64,000 nt of DNA from Roseateles sp. XES5 (GTDB lineage Bacteria > Pseudomonadota > Alphaproteobacteria > Rhizobiales > Rhizobiaceae): assembly GCF_020535545.1 (NCBI RefSeq), contig NZ_CP084752.1, positions 806,001-870,000 on the forward strand, written 5' to 3'. Shown piece after piece: positions 34,583-41,826 of the stretch; positions within the stretch are counted from its first letter, which is position 1, and each line of letters starts with the position of its first letter. The notes under the pieces were generated by a model. It was given only the letters and a program-made list of their open reading frames with translations, ran no database searches and was not told the DNA's origin. The position numbers and the translations under genes were made by a program.

Positions 34583-35463
34583 GCGAGACCCACGCCTTTA
34601 CCGGTCGCGTGCTCTGTGAGGCCGCCTGCCAGCTCGGCGAAGGGCCGACCTATGACCCGGCGAGCGGCAAGGCCTTCTGGTTCGACATCAAGGGCCGGAA
34701 GCTGCACGAACTGCACCTTGCCACTATGGTGAAGGCCGTGCACGACCTGCCCTTCCTCGGCAGTGTGCTCGCGGTCGTCGACGCGGCGCGCCAGCTCATC
34801 GTTTCCGACCAGGGCCTCTTCATCCGCACCGTTGCGGACGGCAGGCTGACACCCTTCCTCACGCTCGAGGACAAGGCCGTCAACCGCTCCAACGACGGGC
34901 GCGTGCACCCTTGCGGCGCGCTGTGGGCGAGCACGATGGGCCGCAGCGCCGAGAAGCAGTCCGGCGCGATCTATCACGTCGCCGGCACCGTGGTGACGAA
35001 GCTCTTCTCCAACATCACCATCCCGAACAGCATCTGCTTTTCGCCGGACGGCGGCACCGGTTACTTCATCGATTCGGCCGTCAACCGGCTGATGCGCGTG
35101 GCGCTCGATGCGAAGACCGGGCTTCCGGCCGGCGAACCCGAGGTGTTGAGCGACCAGAGCGGGACGCCCGGAGACGTGGACGGCTCGGTCTGCGATGCGG
35201 AGGGGCTGATCTGGAATGCCCGCTGGGGCGGCAACGGGATCGACGTCTACAGGCCCGACGGCACGAAGGTCGCGCACCATCACGTGCCGGCCGTGCAGAC
35301 GAGTTGCCCCGCCTTCATCGGCGAAAAGGCCGACCGGCTGCTCGTCACCTCCGCCTGGGCGGACATGGACGATGCCGCGCGCCGCGCCGATCCCCTGGCA
35401 GGCCAGACCTTCGAGCTCGGTATCGCGGTGAAAGGTCGTTTCGATCCGGCCTTCACCCTCTGA
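34579..35463 (+). CDS. SMP-30/gluconolactonase family sugar lactonase
   Basis: A 294-residue six-bladed propeller of the SMP-30 family that should hydrolyse the aldonolactone made by the SDR enzyme. The metal ligands are E21 in LGEGPTYD, an Asn in the NRSNDGRVHPCGALW segment near 108, an Asn in ITIPNSICFSPDG and an Asp in PGDVDGSVCDAEG. It overlaps dgoA by four bases and ends the operon; a clear terminator follows. A galactonate dehydratase and a transporter would be needed for the pathway and are not here. Confidence 0.9.
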   Translation: MSETHAFTGRVLCEAACQLGEGPTYDPASGKAFWFDIKGRKLHELHLATMVKAVHDLPFLGSVLAVVDAARQLIVSDQGLFIRTVADGRLTPFLTLEDKAVNRSNDGRVHPCGALWASTMGRSAEKQSGAIYHVAGTVVTKLFSNITIPNSICFSPDGGTGYFIDSAVNRLMRVALDAKTGLPAGEPEVLSDQSGTPGDVDGSVCDAEGLIWNARWGGNGIDVYRPDGTKVAHHHVPAVQTSCPAFIGEKADRLLVTSAWADMDDAARRADPLAGQTFELGIAVKGRFDPAFTL

Positions 35464-35489
35464 CACCGTCCGCATATCCGGAGAGGAAG

Positions 35490-35522
35490 CGGCCATCCCG
35501 ATCGGGGTGGCCGTTTCTTTTT
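35490..35522 (+). terminator. Rho-independent terminator of the galactonate operon
   Basis: CGGCCATCCCGATCGGGGTGG-type hairpin: CGGCCA pairs with TGGCCG and inner CCCGAT with ATCGGG, followed at once by TTTCTTTTT. It lies 27 bp after the lactonase stop codon. Confidence 0.9.
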
Positions 35523-35666
35523 GCATGGCTGCGGTGAAAAAGAAGGCAATTTTCATCGGAACCAAAGCCGGACGACCTCGTTCCTTGTCCATCAGCCGGT
35601 GCGGACGGGCACTTTCCTAAACCGCCGCCGCGCCTTGATACCAACGAGACGAAAGGCAGGTTTAAC

Positions 35667-36380
35667 ATGACCAAGAAACTTCTTACTTCCGTTGCCGCTG
35701 GTGCACTCTTCCTGGGCGCGGCTCTGGCTCCGGCAGCATATGCACAGGACACCAACCAGCCGGCGGCCGGCCAGACCCAGACCCTGGAACAGCAGCCGGG
35801 CGCAACCGGCGACGCCGCCACGGGCACGACCCCTGACGACACCGCCGCCAACCCGACGACCACGCCGACCGAGGACACGGCCCAGACGCCGGCCACGGGC
35901 ACAGATACGAATACCGCCCAGACCCCGGCAACGCCGAGCGAGGATACCGCACAGGCTCCGGCCGCTGGCGGCGACTATCTGACGGCCCAGTCGGAGGAGC
36001 AGATCAGCGCCAACACCTATATCGGTCAGGCGGTCTACAACAGCGCCGATGAAAGCATCGGCAAGATCTCCGACCTGGTCATGGAGAAGGATGGCGGCAT
36101 CACCGCGGCCATCATCGGTGTCGGCGGCTTCCTCGGCATCGGCGAGAAGTGGGTCGCCGTCCCATTCGAAAAGATCGCGATCACGCAGGTTCCCGATTCC
36201 GACGACGTCAAGCTGACGACGACGGAAACCGCCGAAAGCCTGCAGGCAGCGCCGGAATTCAAGACAAGGGCGCAGCAGGTCGCGGAACGTCAGGCCAATA
36301 CCCCGGTCGACACCTCGACGACCTCGTCGACGACCACGACCACGGAAACGGCCCCGACGACGACCCAGCCGGTCGAATAA
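35667..36380 (+). CDS. Exported PRC-barrel domain protein
   Basis: A 237-residue secreted protein: signal peptide (residues 1-26, AYA-QD), a disordered Thr/Pro/Ala/Gln/Asp-rich stretch of about 80 residues with repeated TPATGTDTNTAQTPAT units, a PRC-barrel domain at about 108-190 (IGQAVYNSADESIGKISDLV then GVGGFLGIGEKWVAVPFEKI), and a Thr-rich tail. PRC-barrels occur in photosynthetic reaction centre H, RimM and many rhizobial envelope proteins; the role here is unknown. It has its own terminator and stands alone between two catabolic clusters, perhaps a stress or envelope protein. Confidence 0.9.
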   Translation: MTKKLLTSVAAGALFLGAALAPAAYAQDTNQPAAGQTQTLEQQPGATGDAATGTTPDDTAANPTTTPTEDTAQTPATGTDTNTAQTPATPSEDTAQAPAAGGDYLTAQSEEQISANTYIGQAVYNSADESIGKISDLVMEKDGGITAAIIGVGGFLGIGEKWVAVPFEKIAITQVPDSDDVKLTTTETAESLQAAPEFKTRAQQVAERQANTPVDTSTTSSTTTTTETAPTTTQPVE

Positions 36381-36403
36381 CCCGGCAGGTTTACCTGACC
36401 TCC

Positions 36404-36437
36404 AACCCGGTGGCGTTCCCTGCGCCGCCGGGTTTTT
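36404..36437 (+). terminator. Terminator after the PRC-barrel gene
   Basis: A 12-bp stem AACCCGGTGGCG/CGCCGCCGGGTT with one T-G wobble and loop TTCCCTG, then TTTTT. It lies 23 bp past the stop codon. A degraded copy of the AGCATTTCCAGC-type repeat lies just beyond (about 36448-36475). Confidence 0.9.
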
Positions 36438-36489
36438 CATGCGCGGACGGGAGAGCGTTTCCAGCCGAAACGGCGCTACCTTTCAGGGC

Positions 36490-38031
36490 TCAATACCAGG
36501 CATCGGCCATCGCGGTTTTCTTGCGGTCCATATAGTCGCGGAGCGCCTCGTCGATGGCGGCGTCCAGCGGCGGCGCCTCGTATTCGGCGAGCGTCTTCTT
36601 CCACTGGCGGTTGGCGCGCGTCGCCATGTCCGTCGAGCCACCCTCCTCGCTCCACTTCTCGAAGGGCTCGTTGTCGGAGAGGGTCGAATCCCAGAAAGCC
36701 GTCTGGTAGTTGCGCATGGTGTGGTCGCAGCCGAGGAAGTGGCTGCCGGGGCCGACCTGCAGGAAGGCATCCATGGCGAGCGTGTTGTCGTCGACCGTAA
36801 CGCCGGCAAGATAGGAATGCAGCGCGCCGCAGAGGTCGGCGTCCATGACGAACTTCTCGTAGGACATGGAAAGCAGACCGTCGAGGAAACCGGCGGAATG
36901 CAGGATGAAATTCGCGCCGCAATGCACGGCCGACAGCATGGACATCAGCCCTTCCTGCATGGCCTGCCCGTCCGGCAGCTTGGAATTGGAGAAGTTGCCG
37001 GCGCAGCGCAGTGGCAGCTTCAGCCGCCTTGCGAGCTGGCCGACGACCATGGAGCCGATGGCCGGCTCCGGCGTGCCGAAGGTGGGCGAGCCGGACCGCA
37101 GCGACATGGAGGAGAGGAAGTTGCCGAAAATGACCGGCGCGCCCTTCCGTTCGAGCTGCGTCAGCGCGCAACCGGCGAGCGTTTCGGCGAAGGACTGGGC
37201 GATGGCGCCGGCATTCGTGACCGGGCCCATGGCCCCGCCGAGGATGAAGGGAACGATGACGGCGGCCTGGTTGGCGCGGGCATAGGCGCGCAGCGACTTC
37301 GTCATCGTACCGTCCCAGACGAGCGGCGAGTTGACGTTGACATTGCCGAGGATGACGCAGTTCCGGTCGACGAAATCGGCGCCGAAGAGGATGCGCGCCA
37401 TGTCGATGGAATCCTCGGCGCGCTCTTCCGCCGTGATCGAACCCATGAAGGCGCGGTCGGAATATTTGATATGGCTGTAGACCATGTCGAGGTGGCGCTT
37501 GTTGACCGGGATATCCACCGGCTCGCAGATCGTGCCGCCGGAATGGTGCAGCCAGGGGCTCGCCTGGGCGAGCTTGATGAAGTTGCGGAAGTCCTCCAGT
37601 GTGCCGTAGCGCCGGCCCTTGTCGAGATCCATCACGAAGGGCGACCCGTAGGCCGGCGAGAAGACGACGTTCTTCCCGCCGATCTGCACGTTGTTGGCGG
37701 GGTTGCGCGCATGTTGCGTGAACTCGGCCGGGGCGGAGGCGACGATCTCGCGCAGCATGCCGGGCTCGAAGCGCACCAGCAGGCCTTCCACCTTCGCGCC
37801 CGCGCGCTTCCAGTGGTCGAGGGCGGCCGGGTCGTCGCGAAACTCGATGCCGACTTCGGCAAGGATGCGGTCGGCGGCGCGCTCGACCTTCTGGAGGTTT
37901 TCCTCCGAGAGCACGTCATAGGTCGGGATGCCGCGCTGGATATAGGGCACGCCGAGCGGCTTTGCCGCGCTGTCGCGCCTTGTGCCCCTGCCCCGCCGTG
38001 CCGGCGCGTCCACCGTCGCTGCTTCACCCAT
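36490..38031 (-). CDS. MttB-family methyltransferase without pyrrolysine
   Basis: A 513-residue member of the trimethylamine methyltransferase (MttB, COG5598) family. The archaeal enzyme decodes an in-frame UAG as pyrrolysine; here the reading frame is unbroken, so this is a non-Pyl homologue. Such enzymes demethylate quaternary amines such as glycine betaine or proline betaine and pass the methyl group to a corrinoid protein. GTICEPVDIPVNKRH and LGCDHTMRNYQTAFW are family-typical. No corrinoid protein or reactivase gene is nearby. A GGAGG 5 bp before ATG 38031 decides the start over the ATG 12 bases upstream. Divergent LysR regulator next door. Confidence 0.88.
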   Translation of the reverse strand: MGEAATVDAPARRGRGTRRDSAAKPLGVPYIQRGIPTYDVLSEENLQKVERAADRILAEVGIEFRDDPAALDHWKRAGAKVEGLLVRFEPGMLREIVASAPAEFTQHARNPANNVQIGGKNVVFSPAYGSPFVMDLDKGRRYGTLEDFRNFIKLAQASPWLHHSGGTICEPVDIPVNKRHLDMVYSHIKYSDRAFMGSITAEERAEDSIDMARILFGADFVDRNCVILGNVNVNSPLVWDGTMTKSLRAYARANQAAVIVPFILGGAMGPVTNAGAIAQSFAETLAGCALTQLERKGAPVIFGNFLSSMSLRSGSPTFGTPEPAIGSMVVGQLARRLKLPLRCAGNFSNSKLPDGQAMQEGLMSMLSAVHCGANFILHSAGFLDGLLSMSYEKFVMDADLCGALHSYLAGVTVDDNTLAMDAFLQVGPGSHFLGCDHTMRNYQTAFWDSTLSDNEPFEKWSEEGGSTDMATRANRQWKKTLAEYEAPPLDAAIDEALRDYMDRKKTAMADAWY

Positions 38032-38119
38032 CTTCGCCTCCATAATTCACGATGAGGCTAGGCGCGAAAAAGACCGCTGTAACGCTGGAAAAATTTATTC
38101 GACACTATAAGCTCGATTT

Positions 38120-39046
38120 ATGGAAACCCTGCGCCGCCTGCTCCCCTCCGCCTCAAGCCTCATCATCTTCGAGGCCGCCGGGCGACACCAGAATTTCACC
38201 CGCGCGGCCACCGAGCTCGGCATGACGCAGGCGGCCGTCTCCTATGCGGTGCGCAATCTGGAGGAACAGCTCGGCGTCGCGCTCTTTCACCGCGTCCACC
38301 GCGCCGTCGAACTCACCGATGCCGGCGAGCGCTTCCATGCCGACGTGACGCTCGGCCTGTCGCGCATCCAGAAATCGGCGGAGGACATTCGCGCCAAGGG
38401 CCGCGAGGCAAATGTGACGCTCGCCGCCTCCACCGCCTTCGCCTCCATGTGGATGCTGCCGCGCCTTGCCAAGCTGCGCGCCGACCTGCCGGACATCGAC
38501 CTTCGCATCCAGACCAGCGTGCGCGATCTCGATCTCGACGAAGAGCCGATCCCGCTCGCCATCCGCGGCGGCGATCCGGCCAAATGGCCGCGCTACCACG
38601 CCGCGCTGCTCGCGCCCGAGGTCATCACAGCGGTGGCGAGCCCCGCCTTCCTGGAAAGCCGCGGCCATCCGAAGACGCCCGAGGAGCTGCTGAAACTGCC
38701 GCTGATCCATCTGGAAGAACCGGTGCGTGCGGCCTGCGACTGGCCGGAATGGTTCGCCAGCGCAGGCGTACGCTATCCCGCGCAGGCGCGCCGGCTCGCT
38801 ATCAACGACTATGTGCTGGTCATCCAGGCGGTGCTGGCGGGCGAAGGCGTGGCGCTCGGCTGGCGCCACCTCATCGAGGGGCAGGTGCGCTCGGGAACGC
38901 TTGTTCCCGTCGGCGGCCATGCCCTCGAGCTCGACGAGGCCTTCTACGTCGTCTGGCCGCGCTCGCGCGAGCTCAACGGCCCGGCGCGGCGCGTGCGCGA
39001 CTGGCTGGTGGAGGAAGGGCGATTGAGCCGCGACGGCGCGGCCTGA
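38120..39046 (+). CDS. LysR-family regulator (GcvA-like)
   Basis: A 308-residue LysR regulator: winged helix at about residues 12-70 (FEAAGRHQNFTRAATELGMT then QAAVSYAVRNLEEQLGVALF) and a periplasmic-binding-like effector domain with MWMLPRLAKLRADLPDIDL. The overall look is that of the GcvA subgroup. It is transcribed away from the MttB gene with 88 bp between the starts, so it probably controls it. The spacer contains TCGA-N10-TCGA at about 38098-38115, which fits a T-N11-A LysR box only loosely. A methylated amine could be the effector. Confidence 0.9.
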   Translation: METLRRLLPSASSLIIFEAAGRHQNFTRAATELGMTQAAVSYAVRNLEEQLGVALFHRVHRAVELTDAGERFHADVTLGLSRIQKSAEDIRAKGREANVTLAASTAFASMWMLPRLAKLRADLPDIDLRIQTSVRDLDLDEEPIPLAIRGGDPAKWPRYHAALLAPEVITAVASPAFLESRGHPKTPEELLKLPLIHLEEPVRAACDWPEWFASAGVRYPAQARRLAINDYVLVIQAVLAGEGVALGWRHLIEGQVRSGTLVPVGGHALELDEAFYVVWPRSRELNGPARRVRDWLVEEGRLSRDGAA

Positions 39047-39108
39047 GCGGCGACCGCCTTCGGACTCCCTCGCCCGGCCCGCCACCCTCTCCCGTCCCCT
39101 TACGCCTC

Positions 39109-39211
39109 TAGAGAATGTCAGGTTCAGATTGAACCGGACATGCTCTAAATTCTTTTGTTTTCGTTTGTCTTTTCGGGAAAACCGGCTCCCACTTTTCCCT
39201 GACAAACTCTA
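39109..39211. repeat. Mosaic repeat with inverted ends, copy 3
   Basis: A 103-bp copy with left end TAGAGAATGTCAGG and right end CCTGACAAACTCTA. The rightmost CTA is, on the minus strand, the TAG stop codon of the PLP decarboxylase gene. Both hairpins of the family are preserved. Confidence 0.9.
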
Positions 39212-40459
39212 ATCCACGTAAGAGAGCGTGCCGCCGGCCATGGCCTCACCGGCTTCGAGGCGGGCGACGGTTTCGCGCAGGTCCTGCAGAAACGCATCGA
39301 CGGCCTCGGCGGCCATGGCATCGACGACGAGATGGACGAGCGGCGGTTCCAGCGTGCCACCCATCGGCCAGTTGCGCGCGGCCATGCCGGCGACGATCTT
39401 CTGCACGGGCACGTTGCGCGAGCCGAAGACGAGGATGGTCAGGTCCGTTTCCCAGGGCTCCAGCCCATCGATGGCGGCGATGCCCTCGATGAAGCGTTTC
39501 TTGGCGTCCATCGCCTTTGCCGCGAGCGCGGTGTAGCCCTCTTCGCCGAGATACTGGAAGAGGCTCCAGGCCGACGCCGTGGAGCCGGCCGGCCGCGAGC
39601 CGGAGAAGGCCGGCGCCATATAGGGACCGCACGGCCAGTCGTCGGGAAAGACGTGGTTGAACGCCTGACGTTCGGCGGAGCGCCAGGAAATGGTCGAGAG
39701 CGGCTTTGCCGCATAACCGTATTTGTGCGCATCGGCGGAGATCGAGCTGACGCCGTCCACGCGGAAGTCCCAGGCCGGCACCGCATGCCCCGCACGCTCG
39801 ACGAAGGGCGCGATGAAGCCGCCGACGCAGGCATCGACATGCAGCCACAGGCCCGTTTCGACCGCCAGCCTGCCGACATCGGCGACCGGGTCGTAGAGGC
39901 CATGCGGCCATTGCGGGGCCGAGACGGCAAAACCGATCGTGTTCGGGCCCACTGCGGCGGCCATCGCCGCGACATCGGCGCGGTAGTCCGGCCCGAGCGG
40001 CGTTCGCACCAGCTTCAGGCCGAGATAGTGACAGGCCTTGGAAAGGGTCGCATGGGCCGTATAGGGCGCGACGATCTCGGGCGCGGTGACGCCCGGCCGA
40101 TGCACCTTCGCCCATTCGCGCGCGGCATGCATGGCGCAGAAATTGCTCTCCGTGCCGCCGGAGGTGAGATTGGTGACGACGCCGTCCACCCCGCCACTCA
40201 CCAGGGCCGCGACCGCACCCGTCACCGCGGCCTCCAGATCGAGGAAGCCCGGAAAATAGCGCCGGACGAGCGCATTGTAGGAGAAGTAGCGCAGATAGGC
40301 GGCGCGGCTGACGGCCTGAACATCCTCGCCGCCGCGCATGGCATGGGCGCTCATGGCGCCGCGGATGTAGTCCGGCTCACGCGCCTGGAATGCGTCGAGG
40401 TCGGCCAGAACATCGTCGGCCGGCTTGCCACGGGGCGGAATCGAATGGGGATACGGCAT
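39209..40459 (-). CDS. PLP-dependent group II decarboxylase / sphingosine-phosphate lyase-like enzyme
   Basis: A 416-residue fold-type I PLP enzyme. The Schiff-base lysine is K246 in SADAHKYGYAAK, the pyridine-N aspartate is D209 in HVDACVGGF, and H136 in TAHATLSKA stacks on PLP. TSGGTESNFCAMHAAREWAK is also typical. Relatives decarboxylate aromatic amino acids, glutamate or aspartate, or cleave sphingosine phosphate; the substrate is not evident. It is divergent from the guanidine-modifying enzyme gene, and the space between them holds a GTTATAACA site like those before the other genes of this cluster. Its TAG stop is provided by the repeat. Confidence 0.85.
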   Translation of the reverse strand: MPYPHSIPPRGKPADDVLADLDAFQAREPDYIRGAMSAHAMRGGEDVQAVSRAAYLRYFSYNALVRRYFPGFLDLEAAVTGAVAALVSGGVDGVVTNLTSGGTESNFCAMHAAREWAKVHRPGVTAPEIVAPYTAHATLSKACHYLGLKLVRTPLGPDYRADVAAMAAAVGPNTIGFAVSAPQWPHGLYDPVADVGRLAVETGLWLHVDACVGGFIAPFVERAGHAVPAWDFRVDGVSSISADAHKYGYAAKPLSTISWRSAERQAFNHVFPDDWPCGPYMAPAFSGSRPAGSTASAWSLFQYLGEEGYTALAAKAMDAKKRFIEGIAAIDGLEPWETDLTILVFGSRNVPVQKIVAGMAARNWPMGGTLEPPLVHLVVDAMAAEAVDAFLQDLRETVARLEAGEAMAGGTLSYVD

Positions 40460-40524
40460 CTGTTCGCTCCTGAATGTCCTGTCGGTGGCTTCCGCCGCGC
40501 GGTTCTTGACCGGAATAGAAGAGC

Positions 40525-40543
40525 GTTATAACACCACGTTATT
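40525..40543. promoter_or_regulatory. GTTATAACAC site, divergent promoter (GntR operator candidate A)
   Basis: GTTATAACACCACGTTAT begins at 40525: a perfect 8-bp palindrome GTTATAAC plus a second half GTTAT six bases on. It sits between the divergent PLP decarboxylase and guanidino enzyme genes. The same core occurs at 44787-44796 and 44911-44918. Confidence 0.65.
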
Positions 40544-40575
40544 CAATGCAAGGCAAAAGCCGTGGGAGGCAGAAC

Positions 40576-41583
40576 TTGATCACGCAGAACACACCCGCCA
40601 CCGCCGGGGCCATTTGGGTCGAGCACGAATTCGGAGCGCTGACGGAGGTCGTCGTCGGGCGGCCGGACGGATTGACGCTGCCGGTGCTGACGGCGGAAAT
40701 GGCCAGCGAGATCGACGAACTGAACCAGCTCGGCCCCGAATTCATGACCAGCGGCCAGGGCAAGCTGCTGGTCGATTTCGCCCCGGCGCTGGCCGCGCGC
40801 ATCGCCACGCAGGTCGACGGCCTTGCCGCGCTGCTGCAAGCCCGCGGCCTCACCGTACACCGGCCCCGCCCCCTCACCGAGGCCGAACAGCTTTATCCCG
40901 GCAACGGCCAGCCGGGCGGTTCGCTGATCTTCATGCGCGACCCCATCGTCGTCATCGGCGACCGGATCATAGAATTGGCGATGCGCTACCCGTTCCGCCG
41001 CCGCCAGAAATTCACCCTGCGCGAGACGCTGCAGCGCCGCGCCGCCGAGGCTGGCGCCCTGTTCGTCGCGATGCCCGAGCCGATGCCCATTCCCATGGAG
41101 GCAGGCTGGGGTGACGGTCCCTTCCTCGAAGGCGGCGATGTCCTGCTCAACGGCCGGCACGTCTATGTCGGCCTTTCGGGTCATGCCTCCTCCGCGCTCG
41201 GCGCGGCGTGGCTGCAACGCCTGCTCGGCAACGGCCACGCGGTCGAGACCGTCGCGGTCAGCAAGGGCTTCATCCATCTCGACTGCGTGCTCAGCCTGCC
41301 CCGGCCGGGCCTTGCCCTCGCCTGCCTCGACGCCCTGCCGGACGGTCTGCCCGCCTCCCTTGCCGGCTGGGACGTCATTGAAGTCTCCATCGACGAGGCA
41401 AAGCGGCTCGGCTGCAACGGCCTCATCCTGGACACGCAGACCTATGTCATGGATGCCACGCACCAGCGACTGGCCGAGGAACTGTCGAAACGCGGCACGG
41501 AGGTCATCACCGTTCCCTATGACGCGCCCGCCATGTTCGGCGGCGGCCTGCGCTGCTCCCATCATCCGCTGCGCCGCGCCTGA
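40576..41583 (+). CDS. Guanidine-modifying enzyme (DDAH / arginine deiminase-like amidinohydrolase)
   Basis: A 335-residue enzyme of the amidinotransferase fold (DDAH, arginine deiminase, glycine amidinotransferase). The triad residues are seen as E185 in FLEGGDVLL, H234 in GFIHLDCVL and C327 in GGGLRCSHHPLRR. It should attack a guanidinium carbon and release urea-type, ammonia or methylamine products, or transfer the amidino group. The start is a TTG with GGGAGG 6 bp before; an ATG ten codons upstream lacks a site and overlaps the operator region. Substrate unknown. Its 3' end (about 34 bp) was copied in the tandem duplication that follows. Confidence 0.85.
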   Translation: MITQNTPATAGAIWVEHEFGALTEVVVGRPDGLTLPVLTAEMASEIDELNQLGPEFMTSGQGKLLVDFAPALAARIATQVDGLAALLQARGLTVHRPRPLTEAEQLYPGNGQPGGSLIFMRDPIVVIGDRIIELAMRYPFRRRQKFTLRETLQRRAAEAGALFVAMPEPMPIPMEAGWGDGPFLEGGDVLLNGRHVYVGLSGHASSALGAAWLQRLLGNGHAVETVAVSKGFIHLDCVLSLPRPGLALACLDALPDGLPASLAGWDVIEVSIDEAKRLGCNGLILDTQTYVMDATHQRLAEELSKRGTEVITVPYDAPAMFGGGLRCSHHPLRRA

Positions 41584-41606
41584 GCGGTCATCATCTCCAG
41601 AAAAGT

Positions 41607-41642
41607 GGAAGGGGGCGGCCAGGGCACTGGCCGCCCCCTTCC
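41607..41642. terminator. 16-bp perfect hairpin, copy A
   Basis: GGAAGGGGGCGGCCAG pairs completely with CTGGCCGCCCCCTTCC around a four-base loop. No long T-run, but the strength and place between two convergent genes suggest a shared terminator. Confidence 0.7.
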
Positions 41643-41658
41643 TTCGCAACGGGCTCCG

Positions 41659-41718
41659 TCAACAAGACGTTTCGAGCCCGAGAACCGTGTCGGCGAAATG
41701 GCCAGGATCAGGCTGGTT
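41659..41718 (-). pseudogene. Relic of the acyl-CoA dehydrogenase 3' end
   Basis: The minus strand reads ...LGLETSC then TGA, against LGLEKSY then TGA at the true gene end (41827). It is the duplicated tail in unit A and has no start or functional body. Confidence 0.8.
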
Positions 41719-41752
41719 GCGCTGCTCCCACCATCCGCTCCGCCGTGCCTGA
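41719..41752 (+). pseudogene. Relic of the guanidino enzyme 3' end
   Basis: The plus strand reads RCSHHPLRRA then TGA, the same as the true C-terminus at 41550-41583, but as a lone tail in unit B. The copy includes the codon of the catalytic cysteine. Confidence 0.8.
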
Positions 41753-41774
41753 GCGGCCATCATCTCAAAAAAGT

Positions 41775-41810
41775 GGAAGGGGGCGACCGGAGCACCGGCC
41801 GCCCCCTTCC
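41775..41810. terminator. 16-bp hairpin, copy B
   Basis: Same hairpin as at 41607-41642 with one mismatch (A opposite C) and one compensated pair: A-T in copy A is G-C in copy B. It lies 17 bp past the stop codon of the acyl-CoA dehydrogenase gene. Confidence 0.7.
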
Positions 41811-41826
41811 TTCGCAACGGGCTCCG

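Noticed and set aside
36490..38031. Pyrrolysine use in the MttB homologue
   Set aside because: The frame has no internal TAG; the family member is of the non-pyrrolysine type.
36439..38055. 538-codon plus-strand frame
   Set aside because: It is antisense to the MttB-family gene and His/Arg/Asp-rich without known domain.
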